A stretch of 6,823 nt of DNA from an uncultured Clostridia bacterium (lineage in GTDB: Bacteria > Bacillota > Clostridia > Oscillospirales > Oscillospiraceae): the NCBI GenBank assembly GCA_945867445.1, contig CAMBID010000038.1:1-6823 (forward strand), read 5' to 3'. Below the pieces are notes generated by a model, which saw only the letters and a program-made list of their open reading frames with translations, did not search any database and had not been told where the DNA came from. Shown one piece after another: positions 1-5,400 of this stretch. A program made the position numbers and the translations under genes. Every line of letters starts with the position of its first letter. The first letter of the stretch is position 1.

Positions 1-74
1 CGCAAAAGGGCGACGCTGACAGCGGCGCCTTCTTGATAAAAATCAAAGATTTTTGTCAAGAAAGAGTATCAGAG
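1..74 (+). repeat. Structured intergenic repeat, copy C (cut by window start)
   Basis: Positions 1-25 match 4042-4066 at 21 of 25 bases without gaps, and both copies end in the same AGTATCAGAG (65-74 and 4103-4112). Between these conserved ends lies a copy-specific AT-rich hairpin: CTTGATAAAAATC (32-44), loop AAA, GATTTTTGTCAAG (48-60), 13 pairs including one G-T. The conserved flanks with a different but equally symmetric hairpin suggest that structure rather than sequence is retained. The unit probably begins before base 1. It is non-coding as far as can be seen. Confidence 0.6.
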
Positions 75-78
75 CATT

Positions 79-114
79 CCCCGTGCCGCCGCCCGGATGG
101 GCGGCGGCACGGGG
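79..114 (+). terminator. GC-rich perfect hairpin, possible terminator of an upstream gene
   Basis: A perfect 16-bp stem (79-94 with 99-114) closes a GGAT loop. It is followed by CGTTTCC, a weak T tract, so it could end transcription entering from the left, but the poor tract leaves this open. Together with the next hairpin it insulates the promoter at 208 from whatever lies upstream. Confidence 0.45.
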
Positions 115-126
115 CGTTTCCGGAAA

Positions 127-163
127 AACAAGGGCGCGGGACGGAAAGGTCCGCGCCTTTGTT
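127..163. terminator. Second hairpin, possible bidirectional terminator
   Basis: AACAAGGGCGCGG (127-139) pairs with CCGCGCCTTTGTT (151-163), 13 pairs with one G-T, around an 11-base loop. Read on the plus strand the stem ends in CCTTTGTT. Read on the minus strand it ends in CTTGTTTTTCC, which is the better T run. It lies 13 bp after the 79-114 hairpin, so the pair looks like a tandem transcription barrier. No gene lies beside it inside the window. Confidence 0.4.
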
Positions 164-207
164 GGATTCACCAAGGTAGGACGGGAAGATTTGTAGCCTT
201 TCGCGGA

Positions 208-236
208 TTGACAGTGACAGGTGTGACCTGTATAAT
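208..236 (+). promoter_or_regulatory. Perfect-consensus sigma-70/sigma-A promoter of the amidohydrolase unit
   Basis: TTGACA at 208-213 and TATAAT at 231-236 are separated by exactly 17 bp, so both boxes and the spacing match the housekeeping consensus fully. The predicted start is near 243, giving an untranslated leader of about 93 bases before the ATG at 336. A promoter this strong normally needs restraint, which fits the two dyads lying across and just after it. Confidence 0.9.
217..231. promoter_or_regulatory. Operator-like perfect dyad O1 in the promoter spacer
   Basis: ACAGGT (217-222), GTG, ACCTGT (226-231) is a perfect 6-3-6 inverted repeat that fills most of the spacer and touches the first base of the -10 box. 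A protein bound here would block RNA polymerase. The GGT-NNN-ACC core has the geometry of operators of FadR-type GntR regulators (E. coli FadR prefers a TGGTCNGACCA core). The regulator family is an inference and no regulator gene is in the window. Confidence 0.75.
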
Positions 237-240
237 AACA

Positions 241-259
241 TCATACAGGTATGACCTCC
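241..259. promoter_or_regulatory. Second operator-like site O2 at the predicted transcription start
   Basis: ACAGGTATGACCTCC (245-259) repeats O1 at 12 of 15 bases, with centres 28 bp apart. It is overlapped by a second perfect palindrome, TCATAC-AG-GTATGA (241-254). The site covers the predicted transcription start near 243. Two similar sites flanking the -10 box suggest cooperative repression by one dimeric regulator, or two regulators with offset palindromes. Confidence 0.65.
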
Positions 260-335
260 TGGCGGGAGCGCCCAGGGAGAGGGGCGACCTGCGGAGGTTT
301 GCTGCAACCATCAACATTCAGAAAGGAAGCATCCT

Positions 336-1997
336 ATGAACTTTGATTTCTCCTATCTGGACATTGCCTTCAAGAACGGCAGCGTCATCACCGTCAACGC
401 CAAGGACGAGATTGCCCAGGCCGTTGGCGTGAAGGGCAACAAGATCGTTTTTGTGGGCACCAACGAAGAGATCGACCGGCTCATCGATGAGAAGACCCGG
501 GTCATCGATCTCAAGGGCCGCACCCTGATGCCCGGCATCAACGACTCCCATTACCATCCCATTCTCAACGGCATGATCAGCGCCGATCTGGATTCCGCCA
601 TGGTGGACACCGGTTTCTCCCGGGCCAAGGACATCCCCGCTCTGCTGGCCATCCTGAAGGAAGTCACCGACACCAAGGCCCCCGGCAAGTGGGTTTCCAG
701 CATGGGCTTTGAGGCCACCCTCCTGAAGGAGCAGCGCTACCCCACCCTGGAGGAGCTGGACGCAATCGCCCCCAATAATCCCCTGCAGGCCATCACCTGC
801 AACGGCCACAACGCCATCTATAACTCCAAGGCTCTGGAGTACCTGAAGGTCTACGGCCCCGAGGACGCCAAGAAGTATCCCGAGGGCGAGGTCGTAGTGG
901 TGGACGGCAAGCTCACCGGCGAGGTCCGGGGCCACACCCACTTCTGGCTCTGGGGCCAGGTGGAGTATACCGAGCCTCAGCAGCGCAAGGCCGCCCTCAA
1001 GTCCCAGAAGCAGTGCCTGGAGCTGGGCATCACCTCTGTGGGCGACATGGGCGAGTGCGACGCTCCCTCCTATCACATCATGCAGAAGATGTGCCGCAGC
1101 GGCGAGTTCAAGATCCGCTCCTACATGGCCCTGCATTCCATCTTCGGCAAGCCCTACTCCCTGGAGGACAACGAGCACTGGATGAAGCTGGGCTTCGTCA
1201 CCGGCCTGGGCGACGAGCACTTCCGCGTCGGCCCCTGCAAGTTCATGATCGACGGCGGCTCCGGCGGCCCCACCTGCTACACCCGGGAGCCCTACTCCCA
1301 CAATCCCAACGCCCCCTCCGAGCGCGGCTGGGAGCGCGAGGAGACCTGGGACTACATCCGGAAGGTGGACGCCGCCGAGTGCCAGTGCACCTCCCACGCC
1401 ATGGGCGACGGCGCCATCGAGTTCATGGTGGAAGGCTATGAGAAGGCCTATGAGGCCTGCGAGGACAAGGAGGCCTTCAAGGCCCGCCGTCACCGCATCG
1501 AGCACTGCATGCTGGTGGACCAGGACCTCATCGACCGCATGGCCAAGCTGAACATCTGCCCCTCCGTCAACGCGGGTCTCCAGATCCGCAACGGCAAAAA
1601 CCTCGCCCGGTTCTACGGCCCCGAGCGGGAGAAGTTCCTGGGCGCCCTCAAGAGCATGATGGAGGCCGGCGTCGTCTGCTCCCTGCATTCTGACGCTCCC
1701 TCCGGCCCCGTGGGCTTTGAGATGATCGACGGCGCCGTGAACCGCTACGACCTGCGCCAGGGCTACCAGTGCGATATGTCCCAGGCCGTCACCGTACTGC
1801 AGGCCATCCGCTGCTGCACCTACAACGCCGCCTACCAGTCCTACGAGGAGAAGATCAAGGGCAGCATCGAGGTGGGCAAGCTGGCCGACCTCATCATCTG
1901 CGACCGGGACATCCTGGCCATGGATACCCATGAGCTCCACAACGTCAAGGTGGACCTCACCATGATCGACGGCAAGGTGGAGTATCAGCGCGTCTGA
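336..1997 (+). CDS. Amidohydrolase family 3 protein (YtcJ/NfdA-like), first paralogue
   Basis: Predicted cytoplasmic metal-dependent hydrolase of 553 residues, a normal length for amidohydrolase family 3, whose characterised members include an N-substituted formamide deformylase. The substrate here is unknown. Seen in order: an N-terminal beta-sandwich strand (FKNGSVITVN, 12-21), the metal-binding HxH (H72, H74) after MPGIND, a GH near 157-158 before NSKAL, the KFMIDGG segment (K302, D306), SHAMGDGAI (H354, D358), RHRIEH (H386, H390), the catalytic-type Asp in HSDAPSGP (D453), and the C-terminal KGSIEVGKLADLII that closes the sandwich. All ligand-type residues expected of the family are present, so it should be active. 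There is no signal peptide or membrane segment. The ATG is supported by AAAGGAAG at 322-329. The gene is first in a unit with the paralogue 106 bp downstream, under the promoter at 208-236. Confidence 0.9.
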   Translation: MNFDFSYLDIAFKNGSVITVNAKDEIAQAVGVKGNKIVFVGTNEEIDRLIDEKTRVIDLKGRTLMPGINDSHYHPILNGMISADLDSAMVDTGFSRAKDIPALLAILKEVTDTKAPGKWVSSMGFEATLLKEQRYPTLEELDAIAPNNPLQAITCNGHNAIYNSKALEYLKVYGPEDAKKYPEGEVVVVDGKLTGEVRGHTHFWLWGQVEYTEPQQRKAALKSQKQCLELGITSVGDMGECDAPSYHIMQKMCRSGEFKIRSYMALHSIFGKPYSLEDNEHWMKLGFVTGLGDEHFRVGPCKFMIDGGSGGPTCYTREPYSHNPNAPSERGWEREETWDYIRKVDAAECQCTSHAMGDGAIEFMVEGYEKAYEACEDKEAFKARRHRIEHCMLVDQDLIDRMAKLNICPSVNAGLQIRNGKNLARFYGPEREKFLGALKSMMEAGVVCSLHSDAPSGPVGFEMIDGAVNRYDLRQGYQCDMSQAVTVLQAIRCCTYNAAYQSYEEKIKGSIEVGKLADLIICDRDILAMDTHELHNVKVDLTMIDGKVEYQRV

Positions 1998-2027
1998 TCC
2001 TCCGGAAGGAAAGAAGAGAGGAAACCA

Positions 2028-2078
2028 CGCTGCCCGCCGCTTCGCTCGGCGGGCAGCGCCGTGCCCGGGTGATCCCGG
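2028..2078 (+). other. Two intercistronic hairpins between the amidohydrolase genes
   Basis: CGCTGCCCGCCG (2028-2039) pairs perfectly with 2047-2058 over a 7-base loop. A second small hairpin, CCGGG (2065-2069) with CCCGG (2074-2078), follows. Neither is followed by a T run, so they do not look like full intrinsic terminators. They may stabilise the 3' end of the upstream message, mark a processing site or reduce read-through, tuning the ratio of the two enzymes. No promoter is visible in this gap. Confidence 0.5.
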
Positions 2079-2103
2079 AAGAAAAGAGAAAGGCGGAACG
2101 CAC

Positions 2104-3756
2104 GTGAACTTTGATTTCTCCTACCTGGACGTGGCCTTCAAAAACGGCAGTGTTATCACGGTCAACGAGCGGGACGAGATCGCCCAGGCCGTGGGCGTCA
2201 AGGGCAACAAGATCGTCTTCGTGGGCACGAATGAAGAGATCGACCAGCTCATCGACGAGAAAACCCGTGTCATCGACCTTGCGGGCCGGAGCCTGCTGCC
2301 CGGCTTCAACGACGCCCACTTTCACCCCATCCTCAACGGGATGCTGGGCCCGGACATGGAGTGCGGCATGATCGACACCACCCAGAAAAACTGCAAGTCT
2401 CTTGCCGAGATGCTGCAGATGATCCGGGATACGGCGAAAACCCTCCCGGCGGGGAAGTGGATCTCCATGATGGGCTACGAGCCTCTGCTCTTTCCGGAGC
2501 GGCGGCACCCCACCATCCAGGAGCTGGACGAGTGCGCCCCCAATAACCCCGTCCACTGCATGCACGGCGGCGGCCACATCTGTATGTATAACCACAAGGC
2601 CCTGGAATACCTGGGGGTCTATACCGCGGAGGACGCCGGGAAGTATCCCCCCGACGAAGTGGAGGTCATTGACGGAAAGCTCACCGGCATGGTCCGGGGC
2701 CACACCCACTTTTGGCTCTGGGGCCAGGTGGATTACTCTCCCGAGCAGCAGCGCAAGGCCGCCCTCAAGTCCCAGAAGAAATGCCTGGAAAACGGCATCA
2801 CCTCTGTCGGCGACATGGGCGAGTGCGACGCCCCCTCCTACCACACCATGCAGAAGCTCTGCCGCAGCGGCGAGTTCAAGGTCCGCTCCTACATGGCCCT
2901 GCACTCTATCTTCGGCAAGCCCTACTCCCTGGAGGATAACGAGCATTTCCTGAAGCTGGGCTTCATGACGGGCCTCGGCGATGAGCATTTCCGGGTGGGC
3001 CCCTGCAAGTTCATGATCGACGGCGGCACCGGCGGCCCCTCCTGTGCCACCCGGGAGCCCTACTCCCACGATCCCTTCCTTCCCCGGGAGCGGGGATGGG
3101 ACCGGGAGGAGACCTGGGACTACATCAAGAAGATCAACGACGCCGAGTGCCAGTGCACCGCCCACGCCGTGGGCGACCTTGCCATCGAGTTCATGGTGGA
3201 GGGCTATGAGCGCTGCTTCCGGGAGGACCCGGAGCGGGTGCGTGCCCTGCGCCACCGCATCGAGCACTGCGTCATCGTGGACCCAGACCTGATTGAGCGT
3301 ATGGCGAGGATGAACATCTGCCCGATTGTCCACACCGGCATGATCCAGATGCTGGGCAAAAACTTCGCGGAGTTCTATGGCCCGGAGCGCAACAGGTATC
3401 TTGAGGCCGTCCGCAGCATGCTGGACGCCGGGATCCATGTGGCCCTGCACTCCGACGCCCCCTCCGGCCCCGTGGGCATCCAGGTCATCGACGGCGCGGT
3501 AAACCGCTACGACCGGGTGAAGAACTTCCAGTGCGACCGGACCCAGGCCGTCAGCGTGCGGGAGGCCATCCGCTGCTATACCCTGAACTCCGCCTACGCC
3601 GCCCATGAGGACCACATCAAAGGCAGCATCGAGGTGGGAAAGCTGGCGGATCTCATCATCCTCTCGGACGATATCCTGAAGATTGATCCCATGGACATCC
3701 ACACCCTGAAGGTGGACCTTACCATGATCGACGGCGTGGTGGAGTATGAGCGCTGA
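2104..3756 (+). CDS. Amidohydrolase family 3 protein (YtcJ/NfdA-like), second paralogue
   Basis: Predicted cytoplasmic metal-dependent hydrolase of 550 residues, a paralogue of the preceding gene (about 377 of 551 aligned positions identical by hand count). A GTG start is chosen because translation from it reproduces the paralogue's N-terminus (NFDFSYLD) and because AAAGGCGG ends 7 bases before it; no in-frame ATG gives that match. Family residues are intact: HxH (H72, H74), GGH (H158), K302 and D306 in KFMIDGG, H354 and D358 in AHAVGDLAI, H384 and H388 in RHRIEH, D451 in HSDAPSGP, and the closing KGSIEVGKLADLII. Residues 81-160 differ strongly from the paralogue while the flanks are nearly the same, so substrate preference probably differs. 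It is most likely co-transcribed with the first gene. The rarer start codon and the hairpins before it suggest lower expression. Confidence 0.9.
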   Translation: MNFDFSYLDVAFKNGSVITVNERDEIAQAVGVKGNKIVFVGTNEEIDQLIDEKTRVIDLAGRSLLPGFNDAHFHPILNGMLGPDMECGMIDTTQKNCKSLAEMLQMIRDTAKTLPAGKWISMMGYEPLLFPERRHPTIQELDECAPNNPVHCMHGGGHICMYNHKALEYLGVYTAEDAGKYPPDEVEVIDGKLTGMVRGHTHFWLWGQVDYSPEQQRKAALKSQKKCLENGITSVGDMGECDAPSYHTMQKLCRSGEFKVRSYMALHSIFGKPYSLEDNEHFLKLGFMTGLGDEHFRVGPCKFMIDGGTGGPSCATREPYSHDPFLPRERGWDREETWDYIKKINDAECQCTAHAVGDLAIEFMVEGYERCFREDPERVRALRHRIEHCVIVDPDLIERMARMNICPIVHTGMIQMLGKNFAEFYGPERNRYLEAVRSMLDAGIHVALHSDAPSGPVGIQVIDGAVNRYDRVKNFQCDRTQAVSVREAIRCYTLNSAYAAHEDHIKGSIEVGKLADLIILSDDILKIDPMDIHTLKVDLTMIDGVVEYER

Positions 3757-3759
3757 GAC

Positions 3760-3777
3760 GGATTTCAAAGGAAATCC
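3760..3777 (+). other. Small hairpin just after the second amidohydrolase
   Basis: GGATTTC (3760-3766) and GAAATCC (3771-3777) form a perfect 7-bp stem with an AAAG loop, 3 bases after the stop codon. No T run follows, so it is more likely a 3'-end stabilising structure than the true terminator, which appears to be at 3946-3990. Confidence 0.35.
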
Positions 3778-3821
3778 CATGCGCTCCGGGCACAGACGCC
3801 GGGCAGCTTTGTGGTCTCCGC

Positions 3822-3916
3822 CGCGCTTTGCGCGTCGGTGCGTCTCCTAAGAATCCAACGCGCCGTTGGCGCTATCAAAACAAGACGATTGTCTTGTTTT
3901 TCATGGATTCTAGTAT
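3822..3916 (+). repeat. Structured intergenic repeat, copy A
   Basis: Bases 3832-3916 match the reverse complement of 6739-6823 at 83 of 85 positions with no gaps. The unit starts with a GC hairpin (CGCGC 3822-3826, GCGCG 3830-3834). It then folds as a possible three-way junction: outer stem AGAAT (3850-3854) with ATTCT (3907-3911), hairpin CCAACG/CGTTGG (3855-3869), and AT-rich hairpin AAAACAAGAC/GTCTTGTTTT (3877-3900). It ends in AGTAT, as do copies C and D. The T-rich hairpin is symmetric and could stop transcription in both directions. No coding sequence or transposase accompanies it, so it resembles a small palindromic repeat or MITE-like element. Confidence 0.8.
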
Positions 3917-3945
3917 GAGCCCATCCGCAAGGGACATGACAGAAG

Positions 3946-3990
3946 CGGGATCCCTCCGGCGCAGCCGGAGGGATCCCGTTTCTACTTTTC
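3946..3990 (+). terminator. Rho-independent terminator of the amidohydrolase unit
   Basis: A perfect 15-bp GC-rich stem (3946-3960 with 3964-3978) closes a GCA loop and is followed by TTTCTACTTTT. This is the strongest forward terminator in the window and lies 190 bp after the second amidohydrolase, beyond repeat A. The minus-strand side lacks a T run, so it acts mainly on plus-strand transcripts. Confidence 0.85.
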
Positions 3991-4029
3991 ATGGGGCGTC
4001 AGCGCGTCGGAGCCTGAAGGAGACGGCAT

Positions 4030-4112
4030 CTGCGCTAAGAGCGCAGAAAGGCGACGCTTTCAGCGGTACCCTTCCAAGAAAAAGCGCCTGCTTTTTCTGG
4101 ATAGTATCAGAG
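4030..4112 (+). repeat. Structured intergenic repeat, copy D
   Basis: It shares 4042-4066 with the window start (21 of 25) and the terminal AGTATCAGAG (4103-4112) with copy C. Like copy A it opens with a GC hairpin (CTGCGC 4030-4035, GCGCAG 4041-4046), then a GC-rich linker, then an AT-rich hairpin (AGAAAAAGC 4077-4085, GCTTTTTCT 4090-4098) and a GGAT-AGTAT end. The hairpin sequence is different from those in A and C. The right end overlaps the stop codon of the GNAT remnant at 4107-4109. Confidence 0.6.
4074..4100 (-). terminator. Probable terminator for the minus-strand esterase transcript, formed by repeat D
   Basis: On the minus strand the stem AGAAAAAGC/GCTTTTTCT (9 bp, 4-base loop, plus two closing CC/GG pairs with one bulged base) leads into TTTTTCTTGG. 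It is the first hairpin of this kind downstream of the esterase stop at 4379, so it is the likely end of that transcript. The T run lies partly inside the stem, which weakens the call. Confidence 0.45.
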
Positions 4113-4334
4113 GGGCAGAACGGCGATGACCTCATCCCCGTCCATCTCGCCGGTCTCCCGGAAACCGAAGCTCCTGTAGAGGGCCCGGGCGGCGGCATTC
4201 TCCGGCTCATAGGAGAGCCAGCAGCGCTTCGCCCTCCCACAGGGGAAGGTTCGGATATAGGCCAGGGCCGCCGCCAGGGCGGATTTTCCCAGGCCCCGGC
4301 TGCCCTCAGCCTTGGTCTGCCGCGGCAGGAAGTC
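4107..4334 (-). pseudogene. GNAT-family N-acetyltransferase, C-terminal remnant
   Basis: Reading the minus strand from about 4334 to the TGA at 4107-4109 gives 75 residues starting DFLPR. They contain RGLGK (the R/Q-x-x-G-x-G/A acetyl-CoA pyrophosphate-binding loop, motif A), AYIRTFPCG, WLSYEPENAAARALYRSFGF (motif B region) and the end GDEVIAVLPL. This is the typical second half of a polyamine- or amine-type GNAT acetyltransferase. The N-terminal half of the usual 150-170 residues is missing. The frame stays open upstream into the esterase 3' end, but no ATG, GTG or TTG start or ribosome binding site precedes it. The surviving half has no stops or frameshifts, so the truncation looks fairly recent. 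Motif A is preceded by an irregular stretch (PRQTKAEGS) where a D-x-x-xQG-type sequence would be expected. It probably no longer makes a working enzyme. Confidence 0.75.
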
Positions 4335-4378
4335 CCGGGCAGCTTCGCAAGGGGGAAAGAAAGCAAGGGCCCCTCCGC

Positions 4379-5317
4379 TCAGTCTGCAAAGGCCCGCTTC
4401 AGCTCCCCGGCGATCTCCTCCAGCACGGCCTTCGCCACGTCGAAGTACTCCCAGAGCATCAGGAAGCCGTGCATCATGCCCATCACCCGGCAGGAGCGGA
4501 CGGTGTTGCCGGCCAGCCCCAGCTTCGCGGCGTAGGCTTCGCAGTCGTCCCGCAGGGGATCGAATTCGGCGGAGTAGCAGAGGGCGGGAGCCAGGTTCGT
4601 GAGATCCTTGGCCCGGCCGGGGTTCAGGCGGATGTCATTCTCGTCCGCATCCTTGCCGAGGTACTGCGCGTAGAACCACTCCAGCTGAGTCTTGGGCAGG
4701 ACGTAGCCGCCGAAGCCGCAGGCCTTCACAGAGGGGGAGGTTTCATAGTCTACGCAGCCGGTGGGGGCGTAGCAGAGGATCTGGAGCCGCAGGGCGGGGC
4801 CCTTGCGGTCCCGGGTCAGCTGGGACACCACGGCGCTGAGGTTGGCGCCGGAACTGTCGCCCGCCACCGCCAGCTTGCCGCCGTCGATGCCCAGGGCCTC
4901 GGCGTTCTCATGTACCCAGCAGAGGGCCCGGTAGCAGTCCTCCGGCGCGGCGGGGAAGGGGGCTTCCGGTGCCAGGCGGTAGCCCACGTTGATGACCACG
5001 ACCCCGGCGTCGTTGCAGAGCTTGCGGCAGATGGAGTCATGGCTTGCGATGTTGTGGATGGTGAAGCCGCCGCCGTGGAAGTAGAGCAGGGCGCCGTGGC
5101 CGGCCTTGGCGTCGGGCCGGTAAATGCGGATGGGCATCTCGCCCCAGGGGCAGGGGATGTCCTTGTCCTGAACGGAGTAGACGGCGGGGGACTGGGCTTT
5201 GTCGTTGTGTACGGCATCCATCGCCTGGCGGATACCCTCCACGGTAAAGGTGCTCATATCAGGGATGGCGTTGAGTGAGTCGCCGTAGAAGGCGATGACC
5301 TGAGGATCAAGCGGCAT
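4379..5317 (-). CDS. Alpha/beta hydrolase, hormone-sensitive-lipase family esterase (fold 3)
   Basis: Predicted cytoplasmic carboxylesterase of 312 residues, the normal length for bacterial family IV (HSL-type) esterases, acting on short acyl esters; the natural substrate is unknown. Visible elements: the oxyanion-hole motif HGGGF (81-85), YRLAPE (113-118), the nucleophile elbow GDSSG (153-157, catalytic S155), the acid residue in EFDPLRDD (D253), and the catalytic histidine in MMHGF (H283). The triad is complete and no signal peptide is present. The ATG is supported by AGGAG ending about 8 bases upstream on the minus strand. The gene is transcribed alone from the promoter at 5371-5400, converges on the amidohydrolase unit, and is followed 45 bp later by the GNAT remnant on the same strand, which suggests rearrangement at its 3' side. 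Confidence 0.92.
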   Translation of the reverse strand: MPLDPQVIAFYGDSLNAIPDMSTFTVEGIRQAMDAVHNDKAQSPAVYSVQDKDIPCPWGEMPIRIYRPDAKAGHGALLYFHGGGFTIHNIASHDSICRKLCNDAGVVVINVGYRLAPEAPFPAAPEDCYRALCWVHENAEALGIDGGKLAVAGDSSGANLSAVVSQLTRDRKGPALRLQILCYAPTGCVDYETSPSVKACGFGGYVLPKTQLEWFYAQYLGKDADENDIRLNPGRAKDLTNLAPALCYSAEFDPLRDDCEAYAAKLGLAGNTVRSCRVMGMMHGFLMLWEYFDVAKAVLEEIAGELKRAFAD

Positions 5318-5370
5318 AGTACCAACTCCTATTCATTGATTTTGGGCGGCGCCCATAAGGTTTCATCCTC

Positions 5371-5400
5371 ATTATACAGAAAGACCCGCAGCTTGCGCAA
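5371..5400 (-). promoter_or_regulatory. Promoter of the esterase gene
   Basis: On the minus strand a perfect TATAAT (5371-5376) is preceded after 18 bp by TTGCGC (5395-5400), which matches 3 of 6 bases of the -35 consensus. The -35 box lies within a perfect 10-bp palindrome, CTTGCGCAAG (5392-5401), a possible operator. Another small dyad, TGGGC-GGC-GCCCA (5343-5355), falls in the leader between the promoter and the ATG. Confidence 0.6.

Noticed and set aside
56..339. Short open frames on both strands in the left intergenic region
   Set aside because: They cross the perfect hairpins, the promoter and the operators, and lack ribosome binding sites and family resemblance.
293..346. Possible leader peptide: GGAGGT at 293-298 followed by TTG at 299 and a 15-codon frame overlapping the amidohydrolase start
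   Set aside because: The TTG is only 1-2 bases from the Shine-Dalgarno-like core, too close for normal initiation, and no other start codon is suitably placed. GGAGGT may instead pair with ACCTCC at 254-259 in the leader.
318..1940. 540-codon open frame on the minus strand, opposite the first amidohydrolase
   Set aside because: It mirrors the plus-strand gene in a GC-rich region, is low-complexity (Ala, Gly, Val, Leu, Asp, His rich), has no family motif and starts without a ribosome binding site. The plus strand carries a clear family with intact catalytic motifs.
1957..3780. 607-codon open frame on the minus strand, opposite the second amidohydrolase
   Set aside because: It is the same kind of antisense shadow. 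Its composition resembles the first antisense frame only because the two sense genes are paralogues.
1..4112. CRISPR-like reading of the short repeats
   Set aside because: The copies are far apart, in differing orientation, not regularly spaced, and no cas-like gene is present.
3828..4535. 235-codon plus-strand frame across repeat A, the terminator, repeat D and the end of the esterase
   Set aside because: It would translate through a strong terminator hairpin and two repeats and has no domain signal; the GNAT remnant on the other strand explains part of its openness.
4469..5278. 269-codon plus-strand frame opposite the esterase
   Set aside because: Antisense shadow of a gene with a complete Ser-Asp-His triad; Gly/Val/Ala-rich with no recognisable domain.
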